In this document: positions 54,665-64,000 of the stretch, in pieces | How the letters are laid out: each line of letters begins with the position of its first letter | Position numbering within the stretch: the stretch's first letter is position 1 | DNA from: Todiramphus chloris collaris | Taxonomy: Eukaryota; Chordata; Aves; Coraciiformes; Alcedinidae | DNA: 64,000 nucleotides | Assembly (NCBI GenBank): GCA_025345505.1 | Contig: JANVCC010000049.1 | Coordinates: 6,016,588 to 6,080,587, forward strand | Direction of reading: 5' to 3' | Notes under the pieces: model-generated | Database searches by the model: none | What the model was told of the DNA's origin: nothing | What the model saw: only the letters and a program-made list of their open reading frames with translations | Made by a program: the position numbers and the translations under genes

Positions 54665-55891
54665 GGAACCCTGAACCTCCTGCCTTTTCTCTTATTATAG
54701 CCACATATACTGTGTATATGCTCAGGATCTCACTCATCTGTTACCTGAAAGTCTGGGGTTGGAGTTAAACCAAAATAAAAGAGGGTTTATAGAACCTGAC
54801 CTCACAGCTACAGTGTTTGCTAGAAATATCAAGGTTTTCTTTGAAAATGATACTAAAATAACCATTTTTAGCTGTCATTTTAAGTTTGATTGTCAAGAAT
54901 TTGAGATTCTATTTAGGAAGAAAAACAACCTGAGGACAGAGATGTAGTACCACTTCATCTTTTCTCATTTTCGGTTGGAAAAATACCAAATCCAAGTGAA
55001 TGTAAAATGATGGACCTAGTGTGATGGCTATAAAGGGTCTAGTTCAGATCTTGCCAGGCATGTGTATGGTGCCTGCTGAGATTGAAATGAGAGTGTTTAA
55101 AATGCTAAAAAATTTAAAGAAACATACTAACTGTACAGTTTCCATTAACCCAGTTAGAAAACTGGTTTATTTGCTGTAAAGGTCTTTTGGAAAGTGCTGT
55201 CTATTTCAGAGCGTTCTTTCTGAGGTGTTATTTTGCCTGCATTTCTGCCATAACTGATTTTTACCTCGTTGCTATTTTTTTTTCATATAGGCCACACATT
55301 TTGAAAGATCCATTTGAAATAAAATCTCAGAGTTGGACTGAATCTTAACAGAATTGAGGTTAAGGGAGCCATTTTCTCTCAAGGTGCTGTTTCTCACGAG
55401 AATTTTGTTCTAGATGCTGGCAACAGTTTTGAAGCTCTTAATTTCCTTGACTAGCTTATTTCTCAGTTGGTGTTCTCAAACCATGTCACAGGTACAGGCC
55501 AGGCAATATAGAGAACAGTGTTTGGCTGTAGCTGTTAAAGAGGTGCTGGAGATTGATGGGCTTCCTGCTATTTTACAGCCTATCAATTCTGCTTCTGTCT
55601 CATGTTCTATCAATTCCAATTTCCAAAAAGATTTACCTTGTATTGTTGGTAAGCTAAGCTGATGAAGGTACATGCAGTGTGAAAAATAATAACGTTAACT
55701 CTTGTCATGCATTGCTCTTCCAAACAATTGATAATATGCTGTTACATTGTAATTTGGCTTCAGTTTTCACGTGCATAGATGGCTCAAGGAGAAATCAAGA
55801 GGCTACCCAGTCTGAAGTGACTTAAATTTGTTATAACTTGTCCCAGTTTTAATCAGTGACACTATATAATTTATTTATCTCTGTCAGAAGG

Positions 55892-55905
55892 AAAAAAAAA
55901 AAAAA
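55892..55905. repeat. Poly-A run (A14)
   Basis: This is an uninterrupted A homopolymer on the + strand. Confidence 0.8.
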
Positions 55906-56241
55906 GTCAGACTAGTAAAGTGCAATTCAGATTTCCACCTTTTTCTAAAGAAGTGCTGGTGTCATCAATATCACAGATGTAGTGTTTGCTTCTTGGAAGT
56001 ACCATCAGTTGTAACAGTTTATCCATTTCAAACATTTTTATATGATCAGCTTGATCGTTTTTTTTCTGTAATCATTCCATACTTACAGGAATTTATCTTT
56101 CTCTTCTGATTGTCTTCCATGTTATATATGTTTGTGGTGCTTGCTGAAGTACCTGGGACTTTATGAGAATTTTCCCTTGGGTTGCTCATGAAAATAATAT
56201 GTGTTCCAGTTGGATTTCCTAGTGAATAAAATTTTTCCATG

Positions 56242-56256
56242 AATAAATAAATAAAT
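56242..56256. repeat. (AATA)n microsatellite
   Basis: There are nearly four tandem AATA units. Confidence 0.75.
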
Positions 56257-57672
56257 GTTTGATGTAAATTCTGTCTCTGATTCCTAAAGGCATAGGCCAT
56301 AAAAATTCCCTTACAACATGCAATTCTGTATCTTTTACATAGTCAAAATTATTTTGAAAAGATGAAATTTTAAACATATTATTCATTGCTGTGTGTTCTA
56401 CGTTCATATGGTCATTCTCAAGTCAACCCAAGCTAGTACCTTCTTTCTCTGATCATTAACCACTCTTTATTCTTACCAGCTATGGGAAGGCTAGTTCTTT
56501 CACCTTGGGGTGGTTAGTTATCTGCACCAGAACATGTATGGTTATTGGGTTTATTGGCTTTTTGTGTGGTTTGGGTAGTTATTGCTATTTTTTTAATGGC
56601 AATCAAGGGATGCTACAGTAACTTAGATTTGTGGGGTACTTAAACACTCTCCTGATAAGCACTCTAGGAAAGTCTGCACAGAAATAAGATTTCAAGATCA
56701 GTCTAGTGTTTGAATTTACTGTTGTAATTAAGGCACAAAGAAACACTGTTAATGTTCTGACTGGGAAAATAAAATACAGTTAATCCTGGGGAATTAGTCA
56801 ACTAAGGTACTAAGCCCAAGGTAACAGTTTATAATACATCCATAAATTTAATATAAGGCGTGTCAAAGAGAGAACTTTTTTGTGGTTGTTACAGGCTGAT
56901 GCAAATTCCAATTGAGTACCTTTCAGGTATGGTTTTGTAGACTCTGTCTTTTTCTATTATCAGATATCTCAGTGTCATAATTAGTCCATTCGATTGCACA
57001 ACATCTATATTATTAGTAGTATTGATTGCTCATAAAAAGTAAAGCTTATAATTAGGAGACCGCAAAATTACTAATGGAAGAGTGGATAAGAAGGAAGTGA
57101 AACTGAAAAGTCATTTAATCTTGTATTCCAGTTCTGCAAAATATTGTTTATTTTTCTCCTAATATAGCTGAGTTTTATATCAATACCAAGCTAATCTGTT
57201 GCAGCTATTGAGATGATTTTTTTTTTTAATAATGGAACTAATGAAGGAAGATTAAGGAAAGGAAAAATACATTTTGCAGAGTAAAGTTTTTGCACAAATA
57301 TTTTCCTCTCCCCTATCAGAGTGTTTTTAATTGATTGTAATGCTTTATACGTACGTGTAAAAAACACGTCTACAAATATCTTGTATGTTGCAGGAACAGC
57401 TGATTTTTTTCAGTGTTTAATTGTGTATTTCCTTCATTTGAAGTTGATCCAGCTAGAAGATGAAGGTTATTTTATGATATAAAAATGTGCTTTGTTTTCC
57501 ATTTTTCATTGCTCTGCTTTTTACTGCTACAAAGAAGAGGTCCCTTCAGCTGTCTGAGATGCCACTTTTAAGTTCCCGTGTTCATTTCTGAGATAGATTA
57601 TAACATCTGTAAGAGCAGCATTGCAGATGCTTTTAAGTGCCCTACTTTTAAAAGAGGTGAACTTCTGACATT

Positions 57673-57688
57673 AAAGAAAGAAAGAAAG
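57673..57688. repeat. (AAAG)4 microsatellite
   Basis: There are four tandem AAAG units. Confidence 0.8.
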
Positions 57689-60600
57689 TTTTCATCTACA
57701 TAGGTGCGTGGGTTACCCAGAAGGCATGACTGATACATCCTGAAGCTATTATCATGTTTTCTAGCCATTTTTACATGCTTCTTAAGTGTACACCCAGGCC
57801 TTTTGGCAATTACTTTTAGCTTAATTTTGAGTACTTTTAGGTTACTGCAACTGCCTGTTATTTTCCCTCCCTATCCCCTGCGACACAAGTGAATAATTTT
57901 ACCATTTGTTTATATTATAAATAGTCATATGCAAGAGTAGTCATAGTCATGTTTCTAAGCCAGTCTTCTTTTGTGTTGTACTCCGTATGGTCTGTAACAT
58001 AAAATAAATACAGCTGCTGGAGAGAAGTGAATGCGTATGCTGAAGGTGTTCAAAATGTCATCATTTTTTAAAACTTTTGCTCGTGTCACTGAAATACCAG
58101 TCCAATCCAGTTTAAGATTCTAATACGAAACTCATGGTTTTAACTGAACGAGTACGTTTATACATTTGTAAGCACATTTTATATCTAGCGAAGAAACGAG
58201 TCATTTCTTGATGGGTATATATGTATGTAACATGGTCCTTCTTTTTAACCAGGTACATGTACACACACAAGAACGTTTGCAGATTCGCCGATGAATAAAA
58301 TAAAGGTCTCCTTGTAAAGAACAAGAAATAACCTCCAGAATTTTCAGATAGGTTAAAGCTTTCACATTCGTAGTAACTAAATCTAATCATCCCATCCCTT
58401 TTTTATAATGAGCTGAAAATTTCATCAAAGTGTAATTTATATCCTACTTGCCTTTGTTTTAGTAAGACTCACTGTAAAGCTCTCTAAGCTTTGCAGAAAA
58501 ATCTTTTGCAAATGTTGGCATTGTTTCTTCCTGGCAATAACTGAATCTTTATACCCCAGTTTCCTTGGCTAGAAGAACCTTGTGTTCTCTCCAGTCTCTT
58601 AAATTGTTCAGATTTTGTATTCCTATCTCTAGAGAATATAATTACTTCCATTTAAAAACTGGAAATAATTTAAAAGAACAGATTACTTCTAATAATTGGG
58701 AAAATACTTTGTCATCAGCTGAAGAAAGAAATGATAATGATTCTAGTTTTTACAGTTTTGGTTTGTGTTTTCCTTAAGTCTCAGCTCAGTTGTGCAATTA
58801 CAGGAGAATCTGAACTGTCATTTTGCAGAAAATATTTGTCTCTACCAAGATGAAAAAAAAAACAACCTCAGAAAAATCTAAGAAAAACAAGTATGAAGAA
58901 ATCAATAGTTCTTTAACCTGTAAAGTTGACAATCTTGAAATTACATCAAGAAGTAGTCTGCTGGCAAAGCCACTTCTCCCCACTGAGAGCAAGTATCACT
59001 CCACTCTTTACTAGTCTAGGAACAGCAGCACATTTCAGTAGACAACTTTGCTTCTTGGGTTTTAGACAGCATTTTTGTGCTTTAATTTCCAGTGCTTAGT
59101 GACACTGCAACCAATGTAGAGATTTATTCCCATGCAAAACAGATTGACTTAGGGTAATTTAAATAATTTATGCATGGATAGATTCATTAGGAAAAGGAGG
59201 CAAGGCAGAACTATAAAAAGAACTAATAATCTTGCTAAAGGAGCCGTTAATTCCCTATAGCATTGGAGACACTTTCATTGAGCAGGGAAAAGGAAGGTTG
59301 ATTTTGTAGAGCCCATGCAGTCTCTATAGGCATCCTCTGTTCTTTATCCAGAAACAGATCACAGAAGTGACTTTCCTTGTCTTTTCCAGATTCTTATTGA
59401 ATGTGCTTAGAGCATCTCTGGTTCTGTCAGTGTAGACTAACTGGGCACCACTTTTCCAGAGACTGGCTCTGGCCTCTTGCAATCCCAGTTATTTATATGC
59501 ATTGGTGACATCTAACATTAGTCTTTACTCCAGCCTTTTCCCTGGTTTCTGGAACGCAGTGATTCAGGCAATAGCTTTTTCAAAGAACATATTTCTATGC
59601 AACAGATGTGTTTGGGTCTTTTGCTTTATGCCTGAACCTTCTGCCTTGGCCCAAAGTTTAGCACTCTCCCACAGCAGCACCAGTAGCACATGCTTTTATA
59701 GGCTACTGCACTGTGGAAACCCATTGAGTTAAATCAGCTCCTTTAGAAAGATGCTGAGAAAACCTGCTTGCTTGTTGTTTCTGTCAGACTTTTTGCTTGT
59801 TAAGTGACTGTTGTTTTGGAATATTCCAGTACTGTGTAGCAGTTCCAGACATATATTTGGCCACCCTGATTGCTTTTGCAGTGTAGGTCTGTAATGATGC
59901 AAATGAAGAACAGCAACCTGATTAAGACATGAGAGACTAGAAGAGGCTAGGTCAAAAGTAAACAGTTAAAAAAACCAAACCCTTTTGATTTAAAATTCAA
60001 TGGCAGCTGCCCATTTTGAAGAAGAAAGACCAAAGTCTCCAGAAAACTAAGTGGGGGTTAATTTTCTGCCCCTCTTTGTGTCTGTGCCTGTGTATATTCA
60101 TCGCTTTAAATTTTTATTTTAAAGGCATTTAGGAACGTGGCTGGTAGTTCATGATTGTTTTCCTCTGATAGAGACATATTTATTATTCATTGCAATAATT
60201 ACTGTGTAATATTTTATACCAAAAGTTGTTCACATTGCACAATCAGGAAATGCTTAGGAAGTGGCTGATTTAACTGTTCTATTTTTATCTGTGTACCAAA
60301 TGGTAGTGAACTGTGTTAGCACGTTGGTATCTGCAGCATCTGGGAGGCTTCACACCACCACGCTGGTCAGTGCATTCTCATGGAACTTCCAATGTATTTT
60401 TCCAGAGCTTCTGTGCAGAAATTGCTTCTAAAATAAGATTTTTACCAGAATCTTAGTTATTGTGCTGTTTCCAAGGGGACTGTGTTTCAGGATTCTCCTA
60501 ATGCTTTTATCACCCATCTTCTCTGATCAAGAAAGTAATTTATTGCTGATTGCAGAACTCTTGAACTCAGTCTGGCAGCTGCAGTGTGAAACTTCTCTGA

Positions 60601-60731
60601 TCCAGTTTCCTAGTTACTTATTTACATATCATTTAAAATGATTTTCAGGGCTGTTTGAAAACCTCTTGACATTGCATTATCCATGTTTCAAATCTTATGG
60701 TGATTTATTTTTTCCTCTCTTTGTATTACAG

Positions 60732-60796
60732 ATAACAGACGAGTAACTTTGGAAAGGTCTCGTTCTCGCCACAATGGAACAATTGCAGCTGTATGA
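60732..60796 (+). CDS. DIAPH2: DIAPH2 last coding exon: C-terminal basic tail and stop
   Basis: Joined to the exon at 1200-1295, the split codon becomes GAT (Asp), and the reading frame continues NRRVTLERSRSRHNG, then TIAAV and TGA at 60794-60796. This tail, with RRV.LERSRSRHNG, is the DIAPH2 C-terminus as I know it from mammals. DIAPH3 has a long, different tail after the DAD and DIAPH1 another, so this exon fixes the paralogue. It adds a second arginine cluster behind the DAD; basic residues after the DAD core contribute to DID binding in the family. The acceptor is a T/C-rich tract ending TTACAG at 60731. The last five residues (TIAAV) differ from the mammalian ending I remember (AISSK), so the extreme C-terminus appears free to vary. 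Confidence 0.94.
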
Positions 60797-60935
60797 TTCT
60801 TCTGATGCCAAAGAATTAGTGAATTGTTTTATTTACAATTAAATAGATATACTTTGAAATGAGATACCTTATTACCCCAGCTACCAAGATCTGTAAACAG
60901 TGTTAAACAGTAGGATATATATCTTATTTTCTTAT

Positions 60936-61007
60936 GTTCTTTCTTTTTTTTCCCCCCTTTCCTGCCCCCCCCAGCCTTTTTTTTTTTGTTTGGTTGGTTT
61001 TTTTTTA
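60936..61007 (+). repeat. Long pyrimidine-rich tract in the 3' UTR
   Basis: The + strand is almost purely T and C here, with C6-C8 and long T runs, then GTTTGGTTGG and T9. It starts about 140 bases after the stop codon. It could bind polypyrimidine-tract or poly(C) binding proteins in the mRNA, or form triplex DNA; neither is shown. Confidence 0.75.
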
Positions 61008-61142
61008 AAGCTGGCAACTTACCTGAAGGGAGTTGGGGATTTCTAGGTTATGTTTTATATGGGTAAGAAAACACAAATTTGTTGGAAGAATACAGCTGTG
61101 GATTCCATTTGCAGTTCTGATTTGGACATGAAAGGAAAAAAA

Positions 61143-61162
61143 AATAAAATTCTGTTAATAAA
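61143..61162 (+). terminator. DIAPH2: Tandem AATAAA polyadenylation signals
   Basis: AATAAA occurs at 61143-61148 and again at 61157-61162, about 350 bases after the stop. A T-rich, GT-containing element (CTTTTTTGTAACC, about 61195-61207) lies at a suitable distance downstream. This is the best candidate for the proximal cleavage site, expected around 61175-61190. Confidence 0.6.
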
Positions 61163-61371
61163 TTCAGAGATGAGCTGGTCTACATTATCAGAATCTTTTT
61201 TGTAACCATAAAAAAGCAACACCTATCCCCAGTCAGGTTGCTGAAAATCTTGTCTCAATGTGAAGCCTAGTGGATTCAGCTATTTTGGCTGCAAATAGGA
61301 TATACCACGTATCTACACTTTTAGTGATATGGTGATGTATAGTTACTTACCACTGCTAAAAAAACCCATTA

Positions 61372-61377
61372 AATAAA
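61372..61377 (+). terminator. DIAPH2: Alternative AATAAA polyadenylation signal
   Basis: AATAAA overlaps an ATTAAA just before it (ATTAAATAAA at 61368-61377). A second ATTAAA follows at 61401. No strong GT-rich element follows directly, so it ranks below the tandem pair. Confidence 0.35.
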
Positions 61378-62966
61378 ACAGAGCATAGGATTTTACCAGA
61401 ATTAAATGATATCAAGGGCAGTGTATGTTTTTAACTGTATCTAAGGAGGGATTTTTCTAGTTATGCACTTATATATTCTTTATTAAGATATTCGGGGTAA
61501 TATATGATTGTCCTATTTTAATTACTCTAAAAAGACCTTTGTGTAGGTTTTTAGAGACAAGCTACATGATGAAGTTATTCAGAACTGCCTCTGAGTTTTT
61601 CCTCTGTTTCTCAGGTAAAATATGTAGCGGGATCTCTACTGGTGGATTTTAGTGCTGAGGGTTTAGCAGCTAAAGACAAATTTTGTACTGGAGCACTGTA
61701 TAGCAGTGATGGATGATTGCAGCCGTCTGATTTTTCGGGAAGCTCCTCCCATTCTATTATTCTATTTTGTATACAGGCCCCTTGCACTGCAGTACCTCAG
61801 GTGAGCAGTCAGTTTAGTAGCTGACACTGTGTATGTTCTGCCACTCAACGGGAAGCTCTAGTTCCCTGTTGTCCCCAGACTCTAGTTGAATGTACGGTGT
61901 GTTTGGTGTTCGGGTCAGTCTTCACCATCCTTTTTGCTAAAGGTTCATTGCTTCTCTGGATGGGATGGAGGATTTTGAGTGAGAGTTCCACTGGAATGAC
62001 TCATGTTGCTCAGTGATGATATTTTTAAGAACTGGGATACCGTGTACTAGATGGCACTTGTTCTTAAATTGTTATTGCTTTTCACTGATTAATTATAATG
62101 AATACTTTTATTGCCTGATGTTATGGGGAACTTTTTTTTTAATGTTATATAAAGAATATTTGGAAGGTAAGGTGTGACATTATTTTCTGTGCACGAACTG
62201 CTAGCTCTAGAGGAGCTTTCAATACTGGGGCAGTGTAACTTTGCACTACTGCTTGAGCCAAGCATCTTTGTACCGTAGATTCTTTTTGCTCCTCTGGTAA
62301 CACACTCTTAAGATTATCTGACTAGTTTGGGATAAACTCTCAGATTTTCAAACTATCCATATCCAGTTATTGTAAGAAAAGATGCATCTCCTTTTCCATT
62401 TAGTATGAAATTTATCTTTCTTTCATTGTCTTCAGAGGAAAGGGAGTTTGCCCATTGCTATGTCTCTAAATGTAGGAATATGACTGAAGCCTAGTGACAT
62501 GTGTGCTGTTCACTAATACTCTTCCTAAACTGTTTGATGTTTTTTGTGTTTATAGTAACAAACTAAAGAGCTATATGGTACTTCAGGAAAAAAAAAAAAT
62601 TCATTCAACAGGGTTCTGTCTCCCTGTTTATCAGTAAGTGATACAAGGAATTATATCCTGTTTTGTGTAAGGTCAACATCAACCTTGTATTGAAGCATAG
62701 GTTTTTAAAATGGAACTATTAAATTTACAGCTAAAAAATGTGCTTAATGTACAAAGCCAGTTTAAAAGGATTAGATTATTAATGTCTATATAAATTTGTA
62801 ATACAATCAACAGTGTATTAGAATTCAAAGTTTAAAATTACCATTTTGCTGGGATTTCCAAGTATTGATATAATCTTTATAGATGAAAACTCAAAAGCTT
62901 ACAACAGAGTCTTTATACTGTAGCAGTAATTATCAGTGCACAAGTTTTTCATTTCCATTGGTTATA

Positions 62967-63072
62967 TTTTTTTTTTTTTTTAAAGCTCTCTGAAAGCTGA
63001 CCACAGTTTTTCAAGAACCAAATCTTAGGGGGAAGAAGAAAAAAAAAAAAAAAGAAAAAAAGAAAAAAAAAA
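62967..63072. repeat. T15 run and A-rich tract, inverted with respect to each other
   Basis: T15 at 62967-62981 is followed 57 bases later by A15 at 63039-63053 and further A runs to 63072 broken by single G bases. In a long 3' UTR transcript they could pair into a stem. The A-rich tract is also a place where oligo-dT priming could give false transcript ends. Confidence 0.75.
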
Positions 63073-64000
63073 GCAAATCCAAAATAACATCATCTGATGC
63101 TTCTATTTTACTACTATGTTTTTCATATTTGAAACATTTATATAATTTAATGGACATATCTGTTAGAACAAAAGCGTCTTTCAAAGGAGAAGTAGTTTAG
63201 AAGATAATTTATGTAAATATAGGGTGCTCGTATTTATGAAGTCTAAAATATTTTCTGAAATTGATGCTGGTCACTTTGTCTTTTGATAGTTTTTCAGTCT
63301 ATATTAAATTGCAGATATTTTTAATGTTTTTATTATTGATCTAATTTTCAGAGGTGTCACGTGTTTAGAAGTGTAGAAGAGTAGCACCTTTTTCAGAAAT
63401 GCACTTGCCTTATTTTCTAATTTTAAAAAATGAAATATATCAGTTAAATTATATTTGTATTCAAAGTAATCCCAGAAAGAAAATTGCTGGAGGGTTCATA
63501 CATAAATTTCTTGCTAATTATGTTTCACTATATGTCCTCTGAGACATTACGTTAACAATATACCAGCACATCTGTTTGCATTCACATTTTACCAGTTACA
63601 AGTACTGCAGATTATTTTTTTTTATGATGTTACACTGTTTACATTTCTTAGTTTATTTAAGAGGAGGTTAATCTTATCTTTGCAATGAATTGAGCTAAAT
63701 TTGCAATTGACATGGGAATGAAATGTTTAAATCATATACAAATATACATCTCTGTTGCTTAATTACTGGCTGTACAGATCAGAAATGTAAAGACACTAGA
63801 CATTTTTTTGCTCAAGTTTTATGCAGTTTACTGAGAAGTAAGTGCAACACAGTTTGTCATGTATGTTTGTTTGTGATTCAACAAATACCTTTTCCCAGCA
63901 CATAAGTGATGTTTGGTTTAAGTGTTAATCATATTATGAACTGATGCTAAAGCCAAAACAACATTAGTGCCTCGGAGGGCATTGACAAAAAGCTTCAGGA

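Larger units (their letters stand above)
42816..60731. other. Intronic sequence up to the last-exon acceptor, no gene recognised
   Basis: No exon, RNA gene or identifiable transposon is visible in these 18 kb. The longest open frame (137 codons, 50654-51067, plus) has no motif and starts in AT-rich sequence. Simple repeats include a T/G-rich pair (43621-43656, 44137-44170), A16 (47644-47659), TTTA units (53507-53525), A14 (55892-55905), AAAT units (56242-56256) and (AAAG)4 (57673-57688). The last bases form the polypyrimidine tract and acceptor of the terminal exon. Confidence 0.55.
60797..64000 (+). other. DIAPH2: DIAPH2 3' UTR (proximal part) and possible extension or downstream sequence
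   Basis: Sequence after the stop codon is non-coding, AT-rich and without a recognisable second gene. A short 3' UTR of roughly 380-400 bases would end after the tandem AATAAA pair at 61143-61162. Further signals are AATAAA at 61372-61377 and ATTAAA at 61401, 62718 and 63303, so longer forms are possible. Where transcription ends cannot be read from sequence alone. Notable parts are the pyrimidine tract at about 60936-61007 and opposed T15 and A15 runs near 63 kb. Confidence 0.65.

Overview
The window is a stretch of vertebrate nuclear DNA, almost certainly from a bird. It is AT-rich with long non-coding tracts. It carries several CR1 LINE fragments with the typical CR1 3' end, and one solo LTR that matches a widespread avian endogenous-retrovirus LTR as I remember it. 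The species cannot be fixed from the sequence; the LTR type is what I would expect in a non-galliform bird.

Only one gene can be supported: the 3' end of DIAPH2 (diaphanous-related formin 2, mDia3 type) on the + strand. Bases 1-1199 are the end of an intron. The penultimate coding exon (1200-1295) encodes the core of the diaphanous autoregulatory domain (DAD) and its first basic cluster. A 59.4-kb intron (1296-60731) fills most of the window. The last coding exon (60732-60796) encodes the arginine/serine-rich C-terminal tail and the stop codon. The two exons join in phase through a split Asp codon. The 3' UTR starts at 60797; the first good polyadenylation signals are a tandem AATAAA pair at 61143 and 61157, and a longer 3' UTR may continue towards the window end. 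The FH2 domain and everything N-terminal to it lie upstream of the window.

The large intron holds a minus-strand solo LTR (10241-10833), a pair of CR1 fragments with 5' ends adjacent (25055-25393), a very short plus-strand CR1 3' end (36867-36922), a longer minus-strand CR1 (about 42425-42815), a 19-bp minisatellite interrupted by a 10-N assembly gap (29649-29750), many A/T homopolymers and short microsatellites, and a few inverted repeats and motif-like sites. I see no other protein-coding gene, no tRNA or rRNA gene, no CRISPR array and no operon-like structure. The short open frames inside the intron look like chance.

I did not find an undescribed biological system. The points most worth a second look are the DAD module split by a 59-kb terminal intron, an in-frame read-through end just after the DAD exon, the gap with identical 46-bp flanks, the homopyrimidine tract and the T15/A15 inverted pair in the 3' UTR region, and a few CpG-bearing or hairpin islands in the intron that could be conserved non-coding elements.
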